Of a DNA stretch of 64,000 nucleotides, positions 1-14,557 are shown one piece after another. This stretch comes from Spongospora subterranea f. sp. subterranea (taxonomy: Eukaryota > Endomyxa: Phytomyxea > Phytomyxea > Plasmodiophorida). The stretch lies in assembly GCA_049724395.1 (NCBI GenBank), contig JAUGWO010000183.1:62001-126000 (forward strand), in the 5' to 3' direction. The notes below the pieces were generated by a model. That model saw only the letters and a program-made list of their open reading frames with translations. It was not told the origin of the DNA and ran no database searches. The translations under genes and the position numbers were made by a program. The number at the start of each line of letters is the position of its first letter. Within the stretch, counting starts at the first letter, position 1.

Positions 1-386
1 TTTTAGATAATCGTCGATTGTTTCTTTTCCAAGAGCGAACAGCGGATAGAGTTTGTTGGCAGTCTCGCGACCTGGCTGACCTGCTAAATGGCGTTTTATC
101 ACAATTGCTCGGAATTCAGACGGGCTGCACTCTGGCACCAGACCGGAGGCAAGGAACTGAATCGAACAAGCAATTGTTCTGCACGCTGCTGGCATCACCT
201 GGAACACGGAATACCGCTCCACCATGGGTAAACCCATTGGTTTTGAATTGTTCAAATTAAGACGACACGGAGTCCGTAGGGTTGCGAAATGTCCGCGATG
301 CTGTGCTTGGGTACAGACGAGTTATTGTGTGTTGAATTTCTTCTAAAATCGGCAAATTTTGTGTTTAAATTGATTAAAAAACCGAG
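1..386 (-). repeat. OTU-domain dispersed repeat, copy 1 (inverted, cut by window edge)
   Basis: This stretch is the reverse complement, with few mismatches, of 15823-16240. On the minus strand it carries the start of an OTU-like cysteine-protease domain (motif NNCLF around the expected catalytic Cys), cut off by the window start. Relative to copy 2 it lacks about 36 bp, and the missing piece is bounded in copy 2 by an 8-bp direct repeat (GAATTTGA), which suggests a microhomology deletion. It also carries small indels that disturb the reading frame, so this copy looks non-functional. Confidence 0.75.
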
Positions 387-1149
387 TATATCTGTGATCC
401 GGGGTGGAATATTCTGTGTTCTACGGTATATAGAGTCGAACGCCACAAAGGCCTGAAGAGGACCTGGGTTGCACCCCTGAGTGCTGACAACGGTCACCTG
501 ACCTGGCTGCATGACAATGCCACTTAGGGTGCACTTGAGTGCGGGCCTGCACCCACACTGCCCCGTGGCTTATTTCAACCGCGCGAGATGCTTGGGCACT
601 CGCACAATAGGGTACAGTACACTATAGGCCGCACACTGCCAGAGTGTAGGCCGCACTTAGGACGTGCCGTGACTGCACTTGTGAACCGTCCACAGTATAG
701 CGAACGTGTGGTGCCAAATTGGATCTCACCCCATTTTCCAGAAATATCCAAATTCTATTCATCTGATGCAATGGAGTACATATGGGGGATTGATCGCTGG
801 AATCGATTACTCTGGACGAACCATTTCTATTCGACATTGACATCATATAATTACGTGTCATCGTTGTAAAAATTTAAAACCCTTTTTCAACTACGATTTT
901 TCAGGATCAATTCCGGCTGCTGTATCTACACCTTCAATCATTGAAAGATGGTAGAAGTATGCCGGGGTCGTATGGATGGTTCTTGAGATGTTGGTGGAAA
1001 AGTTGGAGTTTTTGATTTGATGAGCAGTGATTATTCCTCTGGCTCCATTTCGTTCCGTGTCTTGATAGAATGGAAGATATAGGTAGGAGATTCAGAATAT
1101 CGTGGGTCGATGTGTTTGAGATGGAATCTCAAGATATGACACAAACTTA
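387..1149. other. gene-poor stretch
   Basis: I see no supportable gene here. About 540-680 is GC-rich and contains imperfect short repeats of a GCACTNNNN-type word (gcacttg, gcacact, gcactt). A 20-bp word ending in ctgtgttctacggta near 410-430 recurs near 16650-16670. The rest is unremarkable AT-rich sequence. Confidence 0.4.
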
Positions 1150-1500
1150 GTTATCCATCAAATAAATCCTCATTCCCTTTTCTCTGCCCGTTAGTTATAA
1201 TATATGGATAGAGATCAGGCTCTAGACTAAGATTATTGATAGATGTCACTGCTCCCTGTTTGGTTTTGAGTAATCCAAATGTTTGTAATGTGTGTTCGAT
1301 GACCAACTTTACTGTTGGTGGGATAAGTGGCAACAGCAATGCCGTACTGTAGCACAGGAATATTGATTGAATGTTCTGTTAATTGTCGATTCACATTCTG
1401 CAACAGTTGAACATTGGTGAATGGTGAAGCTCCAAAGCCAATTAGATATGAACAATTGCATATTCCTTGGTATTATTCGAGTGTCTCTGTTGTTGTAGTA
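1150..1500 (-). CDS. possible exons of an unrecognised gene
   Basis: Two adjacent open stretches on the minus strand look protein-like. One lies upstream (about 1340-1460; reads YLIGFGASPFTNVQLLQ). The other is downstream (1151-1339; reads VIEHTLQTFGLLKTKQ and ends with a stop). They are in different frames and would need one short intron between them, as in the neighbouring genes. I do not recognise the family and could not fix a start. It lies just downstream of the esterase-like gene on the same strand, but nothing links the two functionally. These could also be chance open frames. Confidence 0.25.
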
Positions 1501-1724
1501 GAAGGAAGACGTTGATATTCTATCGTAGGACGATCAGTTATCAATTAGTCATGTCCATAGTTGCCCATCCTCTCACGTCGAAATAGTATTTGGGCCCAAC
1601 CGGAGCAGTTATCATGTTTATATGGAATATGTCGATGATAAATTGTTTGCTGGATTGGGTCATATGATGTCATCGGATGATCTCATCAAGATCACTGCCG
1701 GTACTCTCCTCAAAGTTCTCGAAT

Positions 1725-3360
1725 CTACCATAGTCGATGGTGCCAGGGCGACGAGACTTTCCGTGATTTAGGGATGGTCTTAACGGCAGACGTCTTATCG
1801 AGATGAATAATCAGATCGAACTGTTTTCCGATATTGCAGAACGAGTAATGAGATTGGCGTTCCGTCTTCTTGACGTACTGGACTCCAACGAACCGCTCCA
1901 ACCGCTTGACATCCAATACATGTATGGCGTCTTTTTGAGCATCTGTAAGCCCATCTGCGGCGTTGGTACGCGTGATGAGAGCAAAATTTGGTTCAGGTAG
2001 TGCAGCCGATACGCGATGCAATAGATGACTAGTACTATCTGGAAGTGATTCAGTCAAATCCATAATCAGATCACGGCCGTTCCATTGTCGAGCTGCACGA
2101 ACGGTTCCGGAATGAGTCGAAAACCCGATGATGAACGCGACGTCTTCGGCGCCCTTTGCTCTAACGAGCCGGCCAACGTTCCACTGGCGCCGTTCGTGTT
2201 GTTCAGTGTAGGCTGCATCACCAACATGACTATTATGTGCCCAGACAATGGAACGAGGTTGCCGATCAGTGATCCCCATTTGGGTGAACACTTCCTGCTG
2301 GCGTTGAATCGAGTGCTCAATCATTTTGACCATGGCGTTATCCCGAATATTCCATGTAATATTTCCGCCCATGTAGCTCTTCCTGTAGTATTCCTCGGCA
2401 GCGGCGACAATACGAGCATTCTGAGCGAAACAGGTGTTGATTGAATATACGAACAACCGTTTGGTGATTGGCTAGAAAGTACCTCAATGGCGTTGAAGAA
2501 CTCATCCCCGTTCCCTTCAGCCTGTGAATACTCCATTCTCATATTGTTTAGCGACGCTAATATCGCTGAGACTTGTGGCGCCTGGCTCGATATCTTCCCT
2601 TGATAGAAGGCGCGACAGTAATCAGCCGCTTCGGGGCGAAAGGTGCCCAGAGTCCCATACTGTTCGCGAGCGACATCGGCCAATTTACTATCGACCAGGT
2701 CCAGATAGTTCACCACTTGCTCGGCCGACTCAAACATGCTATAGATATCTAGACCAATCACATTAACAGGAGGTCGCTCGTCCCGCCGACAGTGCTCATT
2801 GAACGCTTTGATCCATAATATCAGGTCCTTGAACACACGATTATGCCACATCCAGATGGGGAATCTTGCCTTCAGTTTCTCCATCGCCGACTCAACTGTT
2901 TCATGGGGATCCGCGTGATGACTCTTCCCCTTTACCTTTTGAACAGAATGAGTTCCACGCACGAATCTGTTCACCTCGTAGAAGGCAGGGAAATCGGCTA
3001 AATCGAGATGTTGGTCATGTGAAACCCCAATCACGAAACAGGTCGTTGCTGCTGATTACCTTCACCAAGAACTGCTGAAAATCCCTCGTGTTCTATCAAC
3101 GCCTTGCTCATTTCCGCACGGATCTGATAGAATTCTTCGGTCCCATGAGTTTGTTCCCCCATCAAAACGATCCTTGCGCCGCCGATCGCTTTCCTCAAGA
3201 ACTCATAGTTGTTCCTGCGAAACTCACTGAAAGGAATGGCGCCGCGAACGACCTGATCCACTTCGGATACAGGATCTAGAATGTGAGCGAGAACACTCAT
3301 CGCACGATGTAAGAGCGGTCGAGGCGTCACAATCCGAAATGACCGACAGGTCAAAAACAT
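1725..3360 (-). CDS. erythromycin-esterase-like hydrolase
   Basis: Spliced gene of three exons with 62-bp introns at 2998-3059 and 2421-2482, both GT-AG; the joined coding length is 1512 nt (503 residues). Family motifs fall in order: GEQTHGTEEFY (Glu69 and His72, the positions of the catalytic Glu/His of EreB-type enzymes), EADFPAFYEVNRFVRG spanning the first splice junction, WMWHN, VIGLDIYSM, FNAIENARIVAAAEEYYR spanning the second junction, and VWAHNSHVGD (His near 337). Known EreA/EreB enzymes open the macrolide lactone ring, but most family members have unknown substrates, so resistance is not implied. The first 20 or so residues are basic and could be a targeting peptide; a later Met at residue 21 is an alternative start. 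The family is mainly bacterial. Two spliceosomal introns show that the gene is resident in a eukaryote, so an old transfer is likely. Confidence 0.85.
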
Positions 3361-3560
3361 AGTCTGTGGAGAATGCGTGCGGCCCGATCATGAGGAATTA
3401 AATGAGCGGCGAGCGTTATTTGCAAGATTCGGGTCAGTTATGTCCAGCCGGTTTCAAAAAGTTCGCTTGCATTCACAGCCACGAGTTTCATCAACGAACC
3501 GTGAACGTGTTGGTGTGGCTTTGGAAAACGGTCAAGACCTTAATGGTAATGACCTTATTT

Positions 3561-6500
3561 TTAGTTTGTTGATTGATATGCTCTCTGTTCAGATTCCGTG
3601 TCGTAAATCAATGGAAGCTGTGGTCTATAAACAGGAACAGTTCTGTTGGTTGATGTAGATGATACCCTTTGCCGGCGATTATTGGGCTGGCGGTCGATAC
3701 AGAATGCCCCTTCGGGACTGCAAAACAGGGCTTTCATTTCGGATAACGCTGCCTCCAGCATTGTCGCAGCGTTTTCTGACGATTCGGCTGTCTTCCCTTT
3801 AGGTGGTTTCACCTCAATATCAGGTGCCAAGAAAAATCTTGAGCTGCGTAATCCCCTTGGCTGCAAGGTTTTAGGATTGCTGAGGCGATGGATAATAGGC
3901 GCCTTTGTCTCTCTCTCGATCGTCACTTGCCGATCATCTTCGCGTATTGCAGACGTGATACTTGTGTTACGGCTGGCATCATCGAGCCTTGCTTCAGTCT
4001 GGTCGCTGTCGTTCTTGATCGGCCAACGCTCAGACTGTCCAAATCGTGCAACTGGCAATCCATCTGATGTCCATAACAAGATATCGCCGGAATCGGAACC
4101 GACCGCGAACACCTGATTCACCATGGAATATCACGCATGACCCATTAATGACGATGATGATGAATATCGGGTGATATAATACCTGAACATCCGGGCAATA
4201 GAGAACGGCGGTGACAGATTCGGCAGTTCCCACGACGGTAAACTCCCTGATCATCAGCATATGTGTTGTGAGATTACGGGGAGTGATCGCCTGTATATCC
4301 CATATCTTCCCAATCCCGCTACTATCGCAAACCAATAACCGACACGATCGATCATCGGACTCCATACCCACGATCGCCTCGCTCATAACCTGACACAATT
4401 CGCTCAAACGGGAACAGCAAGTTGATATCTCTGGAAACCTTGAACTGTGATGCTAAGATATTCCATGTACGAGTTTCGATGATATGTAATGATCCGTCAT
4501 CAGTTCCGATAAACCCAAACGCGACACCATTAACCGTCACGAACTTGATTTTAGTCGCCCCAGGAACCTATGGATATTGACTGGTCAACCCTGAAGGGGA
4601 ATCAGAGTGCAGTGCAATTCCCCAACCTTATCGGTATTGGTGGGCAAGCGGACCCGCTTCTTGATAATGGCACTTCCCGCATAGCAGATGATGATCTCGC
4701 CGTCTCGCGAGCCCGACACGAACAGGTCGTCGATATAGGTCAGGCACAACGCATCCGCGGCGTGATCATCGCGAGAGAATACGGTGGTATTGGTTTGTGC
4801 ACCGGGATCGGCCCATCTAATTATCGCCAAGTACAGATTAGGCCTATGAACGGGGTTAGGGGCTCTTGATTCATCTACCTGACAATTCCCTCTCCGGCCA
4901 CGATCCCAACAGTTGAGAATAGCGCCTTTGGCAGATATACGATCGTGGATATTTCGCGTTTTCGTTTACTGTACTCGTGCATCATGGCGCCATTGTTGAA
5001 GTTCCAGATCTTGACGGTCCCATTCTGAGCCGCCGTTAGCAGGCGTTTGCCACGATGATCTAGACAGGCAGCTGTAATTGGTGCATTGTGTGTGGCGATG
5101 AAGTCGAAGGATCGCACCCCCGTGAAGATATCCCAGAGGCAGACGCGCTCGTCAACGCTAACGCTGATAACCTGCCGGAACACGGTCGAATACATGATGG
5201 CCACGACCAGGGAATGATGAGCTCGTGGATGTTGGCTGACGTTATGAACCGATTCTCCTTGGTCGGACACCACTTGCCACGTCTGTATTCCGGTTCCAGC
5301 GCTAACCAATTGTTCGGTGTAAGGATCGTAAATCATTGCTGAACAATATTGGTCGGCGACACGGCTCGTCAACTCGAATTTGTAGATTTCATACCTGAAA
5401 TATCGTCATCGGATTGGGTCTTGTTATTTGTCGTCACCATCAGTGTCTGAATGCATTGCCACATTCTAATGTCGTACACGTTGATCTTCCGGTCCGTCGT
5501 GGCGGTGATCATCTGATTATGGCGTTCGTTCATAACCACGTCGACAACGCCCGAGTGGTGTCCTGGTCGTAACACGATCAACAACGCGATTTCTAAACAG
5601 CAATCGATCCTATGACCATGAATAGTTCCAGTTGATGTTGATATATAGGGATCCCACAACAGGATCTTGGCGTCATATCCCACCGACACCAGAAGACGGT
5701 TGGCCGGACACTGTGCCAGACCATATATTCCACGATCGTGACCCTTCATGCGCCTAACCACCTCCCATCGCTCGATATCGGTCATGACGATCTCGGCGTC
5801 CATACCGGCACTGGCCACACCAATATTTGGCATCAGCATGATCTTCAACAGAAAAGTCAGGCGATCGCTAGCAACTTGTTTAAGGGCGTTTCCCATCCAA
5901 CCTTTCTGACACATTCTCGGTTATGCACATTAGCACTACGACAATATTTATACGTCGATGGCGTCCCCGATCCAGAGAAAACGGTGATCCCGCCGTGACT
6001 ATCGCCAACGAAGATCATCTCGTCATCGTGGACCGTGACCACATCCAGACATGATGGTGGGCTGGGGAGATAGAACCCACCGTCCAGATGGAACTGCAGC
6101 TTGTGCCGACGATCGAACGACGACGAGAAGAAGGTGATGGACTTATCCGAGGACGCCACGACCAGTTGAGATGTCGATGGGTGATAGGCTATTGCTGATG
6201 GAACCGGGACTGTCTCGCGCGTATTGAACTTATTCCCAACCACCGTCGACGCTGTCATCGATTCGTAGACCATGTCGACGTTCTTCATTCGGCGACTTGA
6301 TATGGCCCGTTCGCGGTAGGATTTCAGCCTAGCTTTGGTCTGGAACTGTTCCCGGTGTCGAATGGTCCGTTCACAGGCGGCAACATGAGCATTGTGAACA
6401 TCGGCGGTCTGTTGGAACTGGGACAACACCACATAGCGAGCCTCTTTCAGAGGGACTTGACACTCCACCGACATGGTCTGGGAATCGAATATGTGAACCG

Positions 6501-7294
6501 TCCGATCATCGCTAAGGAATGGGAAGTGATTGAGGGAGGACGGGTCGCAACCGGTTGATGGGTTTTCCTGACCATAATGCGGCGTATTTCGATCCATGGT
6601 TGGTAGACGGCATAACAACCATTGATCGTATTGATGGCATCGTCTCGTGCGATTCGGCCGCCTGCTTCAGATAGGTTCGCCCTTCCTCGCATGCTCGATC
6701 CCAGTTGTGTGTTGCCTCCTTCAACAGGTAGGAGATGAACTGATCATGAATCGATTATCGGGACCCATCTGTAATATCACCCGAGTCCATACCTCATCCC
6801 ACTCGATGGATCCATCAGCATTGGCGTCCTACCCATCCCGTTATTCATCATTACCAATCGCACCGCTTAAAGAACCTCATACCATTTTTTGAAATAAAGT
6901 TGAGAGACGACGCGGATCAGTTGATAAAACTGACGACAGTAGACGGACGAAATCGCCTTCCTCAATACCCTCTGTTGAACATTCACATTTCGGGCATTAT
7001 CAACTCAGATATCGACTTGTAGATACCGTCCATTTTCAGCCAGACTCGTTCAAGCGCCTCTATAGAGTACGTAATGTCGAGCTGGGATTTGAATACAACG
7101 CCTTGTTTCTTCATACGAGCGGCAATCCGTTCACCGATCTCGGTAAAATTCATCGTGCTACAATCGTCTTCGCCAGATGGCTTCTGGACTGCACCATCTT
7201 CCTCAACTTTCCTCCGCATTCGTTGCCGTAATTCCCTGGAAGCTTTGAACTGTTTCCATTCCTGATGTAGTTCGGGTCTAGGCGTCATCATCAT
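3561..7294 (-). CDS. EF-hand and WD40-repeat protein, WDR49/EFCAB8-like
   Basis: Ten introns of 49-70 bp can be placed; the joined coding length is 3147 nt (1048 residues), close to vertebrate WDR49. The N-terminus is charged and helical. A canonical EF-hand loop lies at residues 120-131 (DANADGSIEWDE) and is interrupted by an intron, then follow WD40 repeats recognisable as DDRTVHIFD, SHGGITVF, GYDAKILLWDPY, TDRKINVYDIR, VDERVCLWD, NGTVKIWNF, DSSGIGKIWDI and SGDILLWTS. The last 130 residues are low in structure. Proteins with this architecture (WDR49, EFCAB8, Drosophila WDY) are associated with cilia and sperm, so I infer a calcium-responsive flagellar scaffold. The start at 7294 is the first Met of the open frame; three consecutive Met codons begin it. 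An upstream minus-strand open frame (7305-7493) could be leader but is unsupported. Confidence 0.85.
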
Positions 7295-7605
7295 GTCGCC
7301 GCGTTCAGTTATCAGGTGAGTAATTGGCCGCGGATGCTATCACAGAATCGCGATTAACTTTGGCAACTTCAGTGGTGTCTCTATAGATGATGATCAATAT
7401 TACCGAGTCCAGTAGTTTATCACGTTCTGTATGCCCATATTGAATGCGATCCATCAACAAAGGCGGAAGAGTCAACGAGCTTTTTGAAGGCATTCTAAAG
7501 TATCTGATGAACTTTGGCGACTATGAATCGATCAGCGTACCAGATTAAGACGGCACTCAACAAAAAGGGTAAAAAGACATTTATGTTGAATGCTCAATTA
7601 ATAGA

Positions 7606-9137
<1,532 letters not shown>

Positions 9138-9373
9138 TGAGATTAGATCAATTACTACCCTAAATTCGTCTCTTGACTAAATAATGTGATTCTATAACTA
9201 TCATGATACCGCTATTCGGTGTAGTGGATTAACGTTAAGTGGGGGTCCAACGGCATGATCATGTCACACGTGAGGTTATGATACAGTCGGCGACTTGTAC
9301 ATCTGTTTCATGTACGGTTGATGCGGGTTGCGACCGACCGTCCCTAATGGTGGCAGTGGCATTGGATATTCGG

Positions 9374-10077
9374 ATGATGACGATTTTGGATCACGGGATT
9401 AAGAGGCCCCGACATTCTGATGATCCTTTCTTCGATCTAGGAAATGCATCACGAGCTGTGTACCTGGGGTCATGGTTCAATGGTCTGGCTGTATCAGAGG
9501 GGTTGAAACAGGTTAGTTGATTCATAAATACAACTGTCAATATGGTAATCGGCTCTGTTTTTGGTTGCAAAGGTTGAAAATATTGTGAACTCAACGCATC
9601 CATATCTCTGCGGTCGACGCACCTGCGGTCAATCATTCTCGACGTTGTCGTGTTTGAAGGAACATATAGTCAATGAGCATATTCATATCTGTAGTGTCTG
9701 TAAGATTGTTTTGCAATCCAGACATTGGTTAGACTGCCATTTTCAAGAGCGACATGATGCTTATTTCGCTGTTTTAGCAAATCAGCAACGCATGGTAACC
9801 TCCTTTGTTTTTCAAGTCTTAGAAATTCAATGTTCATGTCAAGTATAACTGCCTCGACCAAACATGTCATCGAAAGTTTAATACTGCCCGGGGACGTCGT
9901 TTACACATGATCAACCTGCATGGTTGGCACCGAGCTTTTTGTTTTGATGACGTTAGGAAAACCGGAATGAGTTCGAAGATGAACAAGCATGACACGTTGG
10001 CGATGGAATTTGATGTGCCAATAGTCAAGAACCCGATCCGAAATGGGTTCTCTTTTGGGCGACGACAGAAAAGATGA
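9374..10077 (+). CDS. ZNF511-like C2H2 zinc-finger protein
   Basis: Introns at 9512-9572 (61 bp) and 9795-9843 (49 bp); the joined length from 9374 is 594 nt (197 residues). It matches the layout of ZNF511: an N-terminal segment RHSDDPFFDLGN, a first finger CGRRTCGQSFSTLSCLKEH, a central CSVCK...CHFQERHDAYF block, an intron exactly before YNCLDQTCHRKFNT (third finger, continuing RGRRLHMINLH), FCFDDVRK, and the C-terminal PIRNGFSFGRR motif also seen in the human protein. The family is conserved in eukaryotes with little known about its role. The start is uncertain: two Met codons at 9374/9377, with in-frame Met upstream at 9239. It is divergent with the dehydrogenase and convergent with SKI3, whose stop lies 40 bp downstream. 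Confidence 0.85.
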
Positions 10078-10116
10078 TGGAGACGTATATAGATATATGT
10101 ATTAATACAGCCCCAA

Positions 10117-13100
10117 TCATCCTACTGGATTTTGAAGAAGCCGCGTGTTAATAGTCTGCCAATATAGAGAGGATTCAGGACGCAGAAAAACCGCACGTTG
10201 TAGGTATCGTCGCTCCATCAATTCTAAACCTTGATTTGAACATGCCACGCTTGCCTGGTATCTACTCTGGGCTACCAAAGGTAAATCCTGATTGACAGCT
10301 TCAAAAAAAGAAAGGGACTCCGCCCAATTCCCATTTTGAGCTTCAATCAATCCCAGATTATAATTGCAAACCAACCGTGTAAACGTTGTTTCTTCGCGCG
10401 AAGCGCATTCGAGTGCCTCTTTGGCTTTAACAAGCTTACGACTCCGACGCAGTATTATTCCATTGATGAGCGACATCTGCGATCCACATGCTAAGGATTC
10501 TTCACAAATCTTCGCCGCGACATTGAACTTTTTGGCAAAGTATTGGCGAACCGATGAAAACGATTGCGGACTCGGCGTCACTTTGTACGTTTGATTCCAA
10601 GATAAGGGGTTGTGCATTCTCCATATCAACAACGGAGCATAAATCATTCAAAACGAGAGAGTGACGATGGCGCTCAAAAGAGCCACTCGCAAATTGCATC
10701 ATGTCTGAGCAACTCAACGACAACTCCTGCCAACCTGATAGACACTGCGGTATACGATGAATCATACGGGAAGATATGCGCTTGTATCCAGAGGGGTCTC
10801 CGAGGCATTGCTTGGCGACTGCTTTTAAACGAAGCCATTCGTAGACCGAACAGTTGTCGATACCGTCAAGCGAAAAGTCTACAACCCAATTGCAGAACAT
10901 ATCGAATCTGCCAACTAATAATAATCGGCCCAGAAGAACAAGCGAACTAGACAGAGAAGGAGCAACGTGAACAGCGCGAACTGCATGACAGATCGCTTGC
11001 GGAATTCTATTTTGTTCAAGATGGGAATATGCTAAACCGACAAGGACCGAAGGAATTGGCTCAAGACAAACAAAATCAGTTGGCCTGGAAACATCGTGGG
11101 ATAGAAGTGATAGAGCAACTGTTATTTCCTGCTGAGATACTGATGGAATTTCAAAAGCGTTACCGATAACATCGGCTGCTTTTGAAAAATCGTTTGATAG
11201 TGAATATAAACGTGCCAAATCCAAGATCAGGTCAATTGACTCCTCCTTTGTGAGATTGTTTGTAGCTTGATGCAGCGTCTCCAAAACCAGGATCAGCTCG
11301 GGATAATGTACTGGATCCACAGACCAAATCATTCCACGAATGACATCGAAGGAATAGGTATCGAACTTGACTGAACCAATGAACCTCGTGCGTTGATTAG
11401 ACGGTCCCAAAAATCGGCTACAATTCCATTGGACAATAGAGCTGACATTACTGGCAATACCAGCAGATGGCAATTCTTGGCAGTACCGAAACGCTTCAAT
11501 AGCAGCATCAGACATTCCCGACAATCCATAAGCAACGCCAAGACTGTTAAATAATGCCAATTCAGACGGATTTTGCTCGCAAGCTTTGGAAAGCCAATAT
11601 ACAGATTGCCTGAGACGAGAACCACCGACAATTAAACAAGATTCTCCGAATCCAATCCTATTGCATGCTGTAGGGTGAATTTCCACTGAGCGCTCAAAAG
11701 CATCAGCGATAGACACAGGATTTCCAGAGCCAGAGAACATTAGCAGCAACCCTTCTGCTGACCATAAATTATGGTCCAGAGGATCATTGCGCTGAGCGTT
11801 ACTTAAGGAAAACCTTGTGCATTCATAGTCCCCGTACGATAACGCCAAAGCGCCAAACGCCGTCCAGGCTGCTGCATTTTGATGTCCCGATACAGAAAGA
11901 GCTTGAGAAAGACAGTGCCGACGGAGGCGGACCTGTCTGTGCGATAAACACAATGCGAGAGCGATCCACGCTTGGGAAAACGAAGGCTGAATAGCAATGC
12001 TCGACTGAAAACACTTGATTGCTGATTTTCTTTTACCAGGGACGTTGCGTAAGGAGGCACCAAAATCGTACCACGCTTCTGCCATATATGGGGAAATAAA
12101 CAGCGCCTTGGCATAGGCACAGCTTGCAGACTTCGCATCCAAGAGCTTCGTATGTATATCTCCAGTTAGCTTACAGTTAGCATAGATGTTGCCGTGAGGA
12201 ACTTGCTGTAGCAATGCTGCCTGCAGGTATTCGCGTCCAGCGACAAATGCGCCAGATTCCAGTAATTGACATGCAACTTCAAATCTGGCTCGACGCAATA
12301 GCGAGGCAACCGCGGAATATGTAGGAGACCTCAATACCAGCAATGCCAGCGACTCTTCTAGATGACTTAATGCCTGAACTGGTTGCTGTAGACAAAGATA
12401 TACCTCGGCGAGCGCATACCGCATACGAACATCGTCGGGCGAAAGGGAAATACCTTGCGAATATGCCCGAGCGCTAGAGTTGAATTTCCCCATTTGGCGG
12501 TAGACGAATCCGAGTTTATACCAAAGGCCTTGATCTGTGAGATTGCCCTTCAGTAACATTTGCAAAGCTGCGACACACTCTAGCCATTCTTTCCGGGCAA
12601 GATGTATGCGTAATAGCACATGCCACGCCCAACTGAAAGAAAGCAACCCGGCTCCAATTGCGTTTTGACAGACGAAAATGGATTCTTGAGAAGGCGGTAA
12701 TAGTTCACAAAGTGCAGGTCCAGAAACAATGTTGGCAGGATTCAATTCCAAAGATTTTCTAAAACATTTCAACGCGCGACCTTCATCGTGCTTATGATCG
12801 CGATAAAACAGCCCAAGACCCTAAACCCAAAGGTCAGAAACGAATGTGTGATATATATCTTGAATTACCGCCCACGATTCGCTGTCTTGTGGGTCCAGTT
12901 TCGCCGAAGCCATTAACCACTGCAGTGCCAACTTAATTTCCTCTCGAAATCGCCGTCCCCTTGAAAGATACATTGAACCCAGTCTCAACGCAAACAGCGA
13001 GCTTTTTGGATACTTTTCGACTAAGGAGACTGCATCGCTGACGTACTTCGGAAGAGTGCCATCCACATACTCACCATGCATATCCATTTGAAACTTGGCC

Positions 13101-14557
13101 CAACCGCTTAGTGATAGCGCCCATGACGGCGTAATGCCTGCCCTTAGACAATACTTGTTGATTACTCCCCTGGACTCTTCAAACTCGGAAGCGTCGGCTA
13201 GAATTTGAGCAAATAAACGGTAGCACCTCGTAATTGAAGGAGCACGAGCGTCCAAGCCGCACGACGTTTCTAGTATCGCTCTTGCCTTATCCAGCGGTCG
13301 TGACACCGCGATGCTGGTTTTCAAGTTTACTTTGATAACGTTTCCCCATGAAAGCAAGGGATTTGTATCTCCAAGTAGGGAATTGAGCAATCGCGCTGCA
13401 ATTTGGATGCGGCTTTTGAGCAAAATAGGATTCAAAGGCCTAAATTCCGTTTGTAAAGTGATTGCCAAATCCAAAGCTTCGACGAAAAGAATTTTTGTAA
13501 CGAATTCTGCCTGATCAGGGAATACTGCAGAATCTATTATACCAGTTAGGAGTTCCAAAGCGAGTCTTGCACGACTTGTATCTTCTAACGGAAAACTAAC
13601 CGCACTCATCATACAAAACCCTAATGGCGACCAAGACAACTCTTGAGAAGGATTCTGAAAAACGGCTCGACAAGATTCTAAATACAGAAGACGGTTAGGC
13701 TTATGAGCGGGAAACACTCGGTGGCAAATCATCTCTAATGCAGCAATGGAGTGAAAAATTGGAATATTGTTTGGAAACAAGTTACGAAGTTTCCTAAGAT
13801 TTTTGATGAAATCGCCAAATTCAAATTCTCTGGAAGCTTTCAACGACTCGGTCCATACGATTTGCAAGAAATCTGGAACAAATTCCAGAGGTAAAACATT
13901 GGATCTTAACAAGGCTATGTAGTTGTCCATTCGTGTCAGTACATCAACATCAATGTCCTTTTGCAATCTTGCAAGTCGAATTAGTTCTTCCGATGTCCTG
14001 GGGTTCAATTCCAGACACAGGTAATAGCATTCAGTTTTGGCCGCTATGTCGCCATTTTGTAACAGTTCGATCAATTCTTCCTTTAGGCGGACCGTTGTTG
14101 CCCGATCGTTTAGATGCAAGGCCAACAATTTGTGAAGAGCAAATACGATGTCGATTTCGGAATTGACATTTGGGTAATTCAACAGAAGTTTGCGTATGGT
14201 ACCCCAACAAGGAATGGAATCTGGCTGTAATTGACAAGCTTTGTTTAGAGCATCGACAGCTTCTTGTGGCCTAGATAAATAACATTGAGAAAATGAAGAC
14301 CTGGTATACAAAATCTAACTCAATTGAGATATTGAAGAAAGCCAAATTCAAATATAAATAAACAAATATGTGTGTTTTGCTGACTTCGGTGGATCCACAG
14401 CAAGAAAAGCAGTAGATGCGACTAATAACAAACGACTATCGTTGCCTCCGCCAGCGGTCATTATCGCAGTGTTGCAGATCTGCAAGGCCCTTGCGGCATC
14501 ATTGGAGTCAAGCGCACGCTTAGCGTCTTTTATCAAGGCTGCCAGCGACCTTGCCAT
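10117..14557 (-). CDS. SKI3: SKI3/TTC37 homologue, TPR scaffold of the Ski complex
   Basis: Four exons with introns of 84, 48 and 61 bp (near 14310-14390, 12790-12830 and 10530-10590); the joined length is 4248 nt (1415 residues), close to yeast Ski3. The protein is almost wholly tetratricopeptide-like helical repeats. Clear repeat units include AVDALNKACQLQPDS near the N-terminus and ALKCFRKSLELNPANI, WYKLGFVYRQMGKFNSSARA and AEAWYDFGASLRN in the middle; the short C-terminal exon starts FNVAAKICEES and contains CNYNLGLIEAQNGNW. The WAGLGLFYRDH junction and long TPR superhelix are typical of SKI3. In the cytoplasm Ski3 holds the Ski2 helicase and Ski8 and feeds RNA to the exosome for 3'-5' mRNA decay. 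The other subunits are not in this window. The start at 14557 is the first Met and gives MARSLAALIKDAKRALD, a typical first TPR helix. Confidence 0.88.

Noticed and set aside
1725-3360. bacterial contamination or a bacterial contig
   Set aside because: The esterase gene needs two GT-AG introns to restore its conserved motifs, and its neighbours are clearly eukaryotic.
7305-7493. extra 5' exon of the WDR49-like gene
   Set aside because: The 62-codon frame ends in a stop before 7294 and no intron with matching phase was found to join it.
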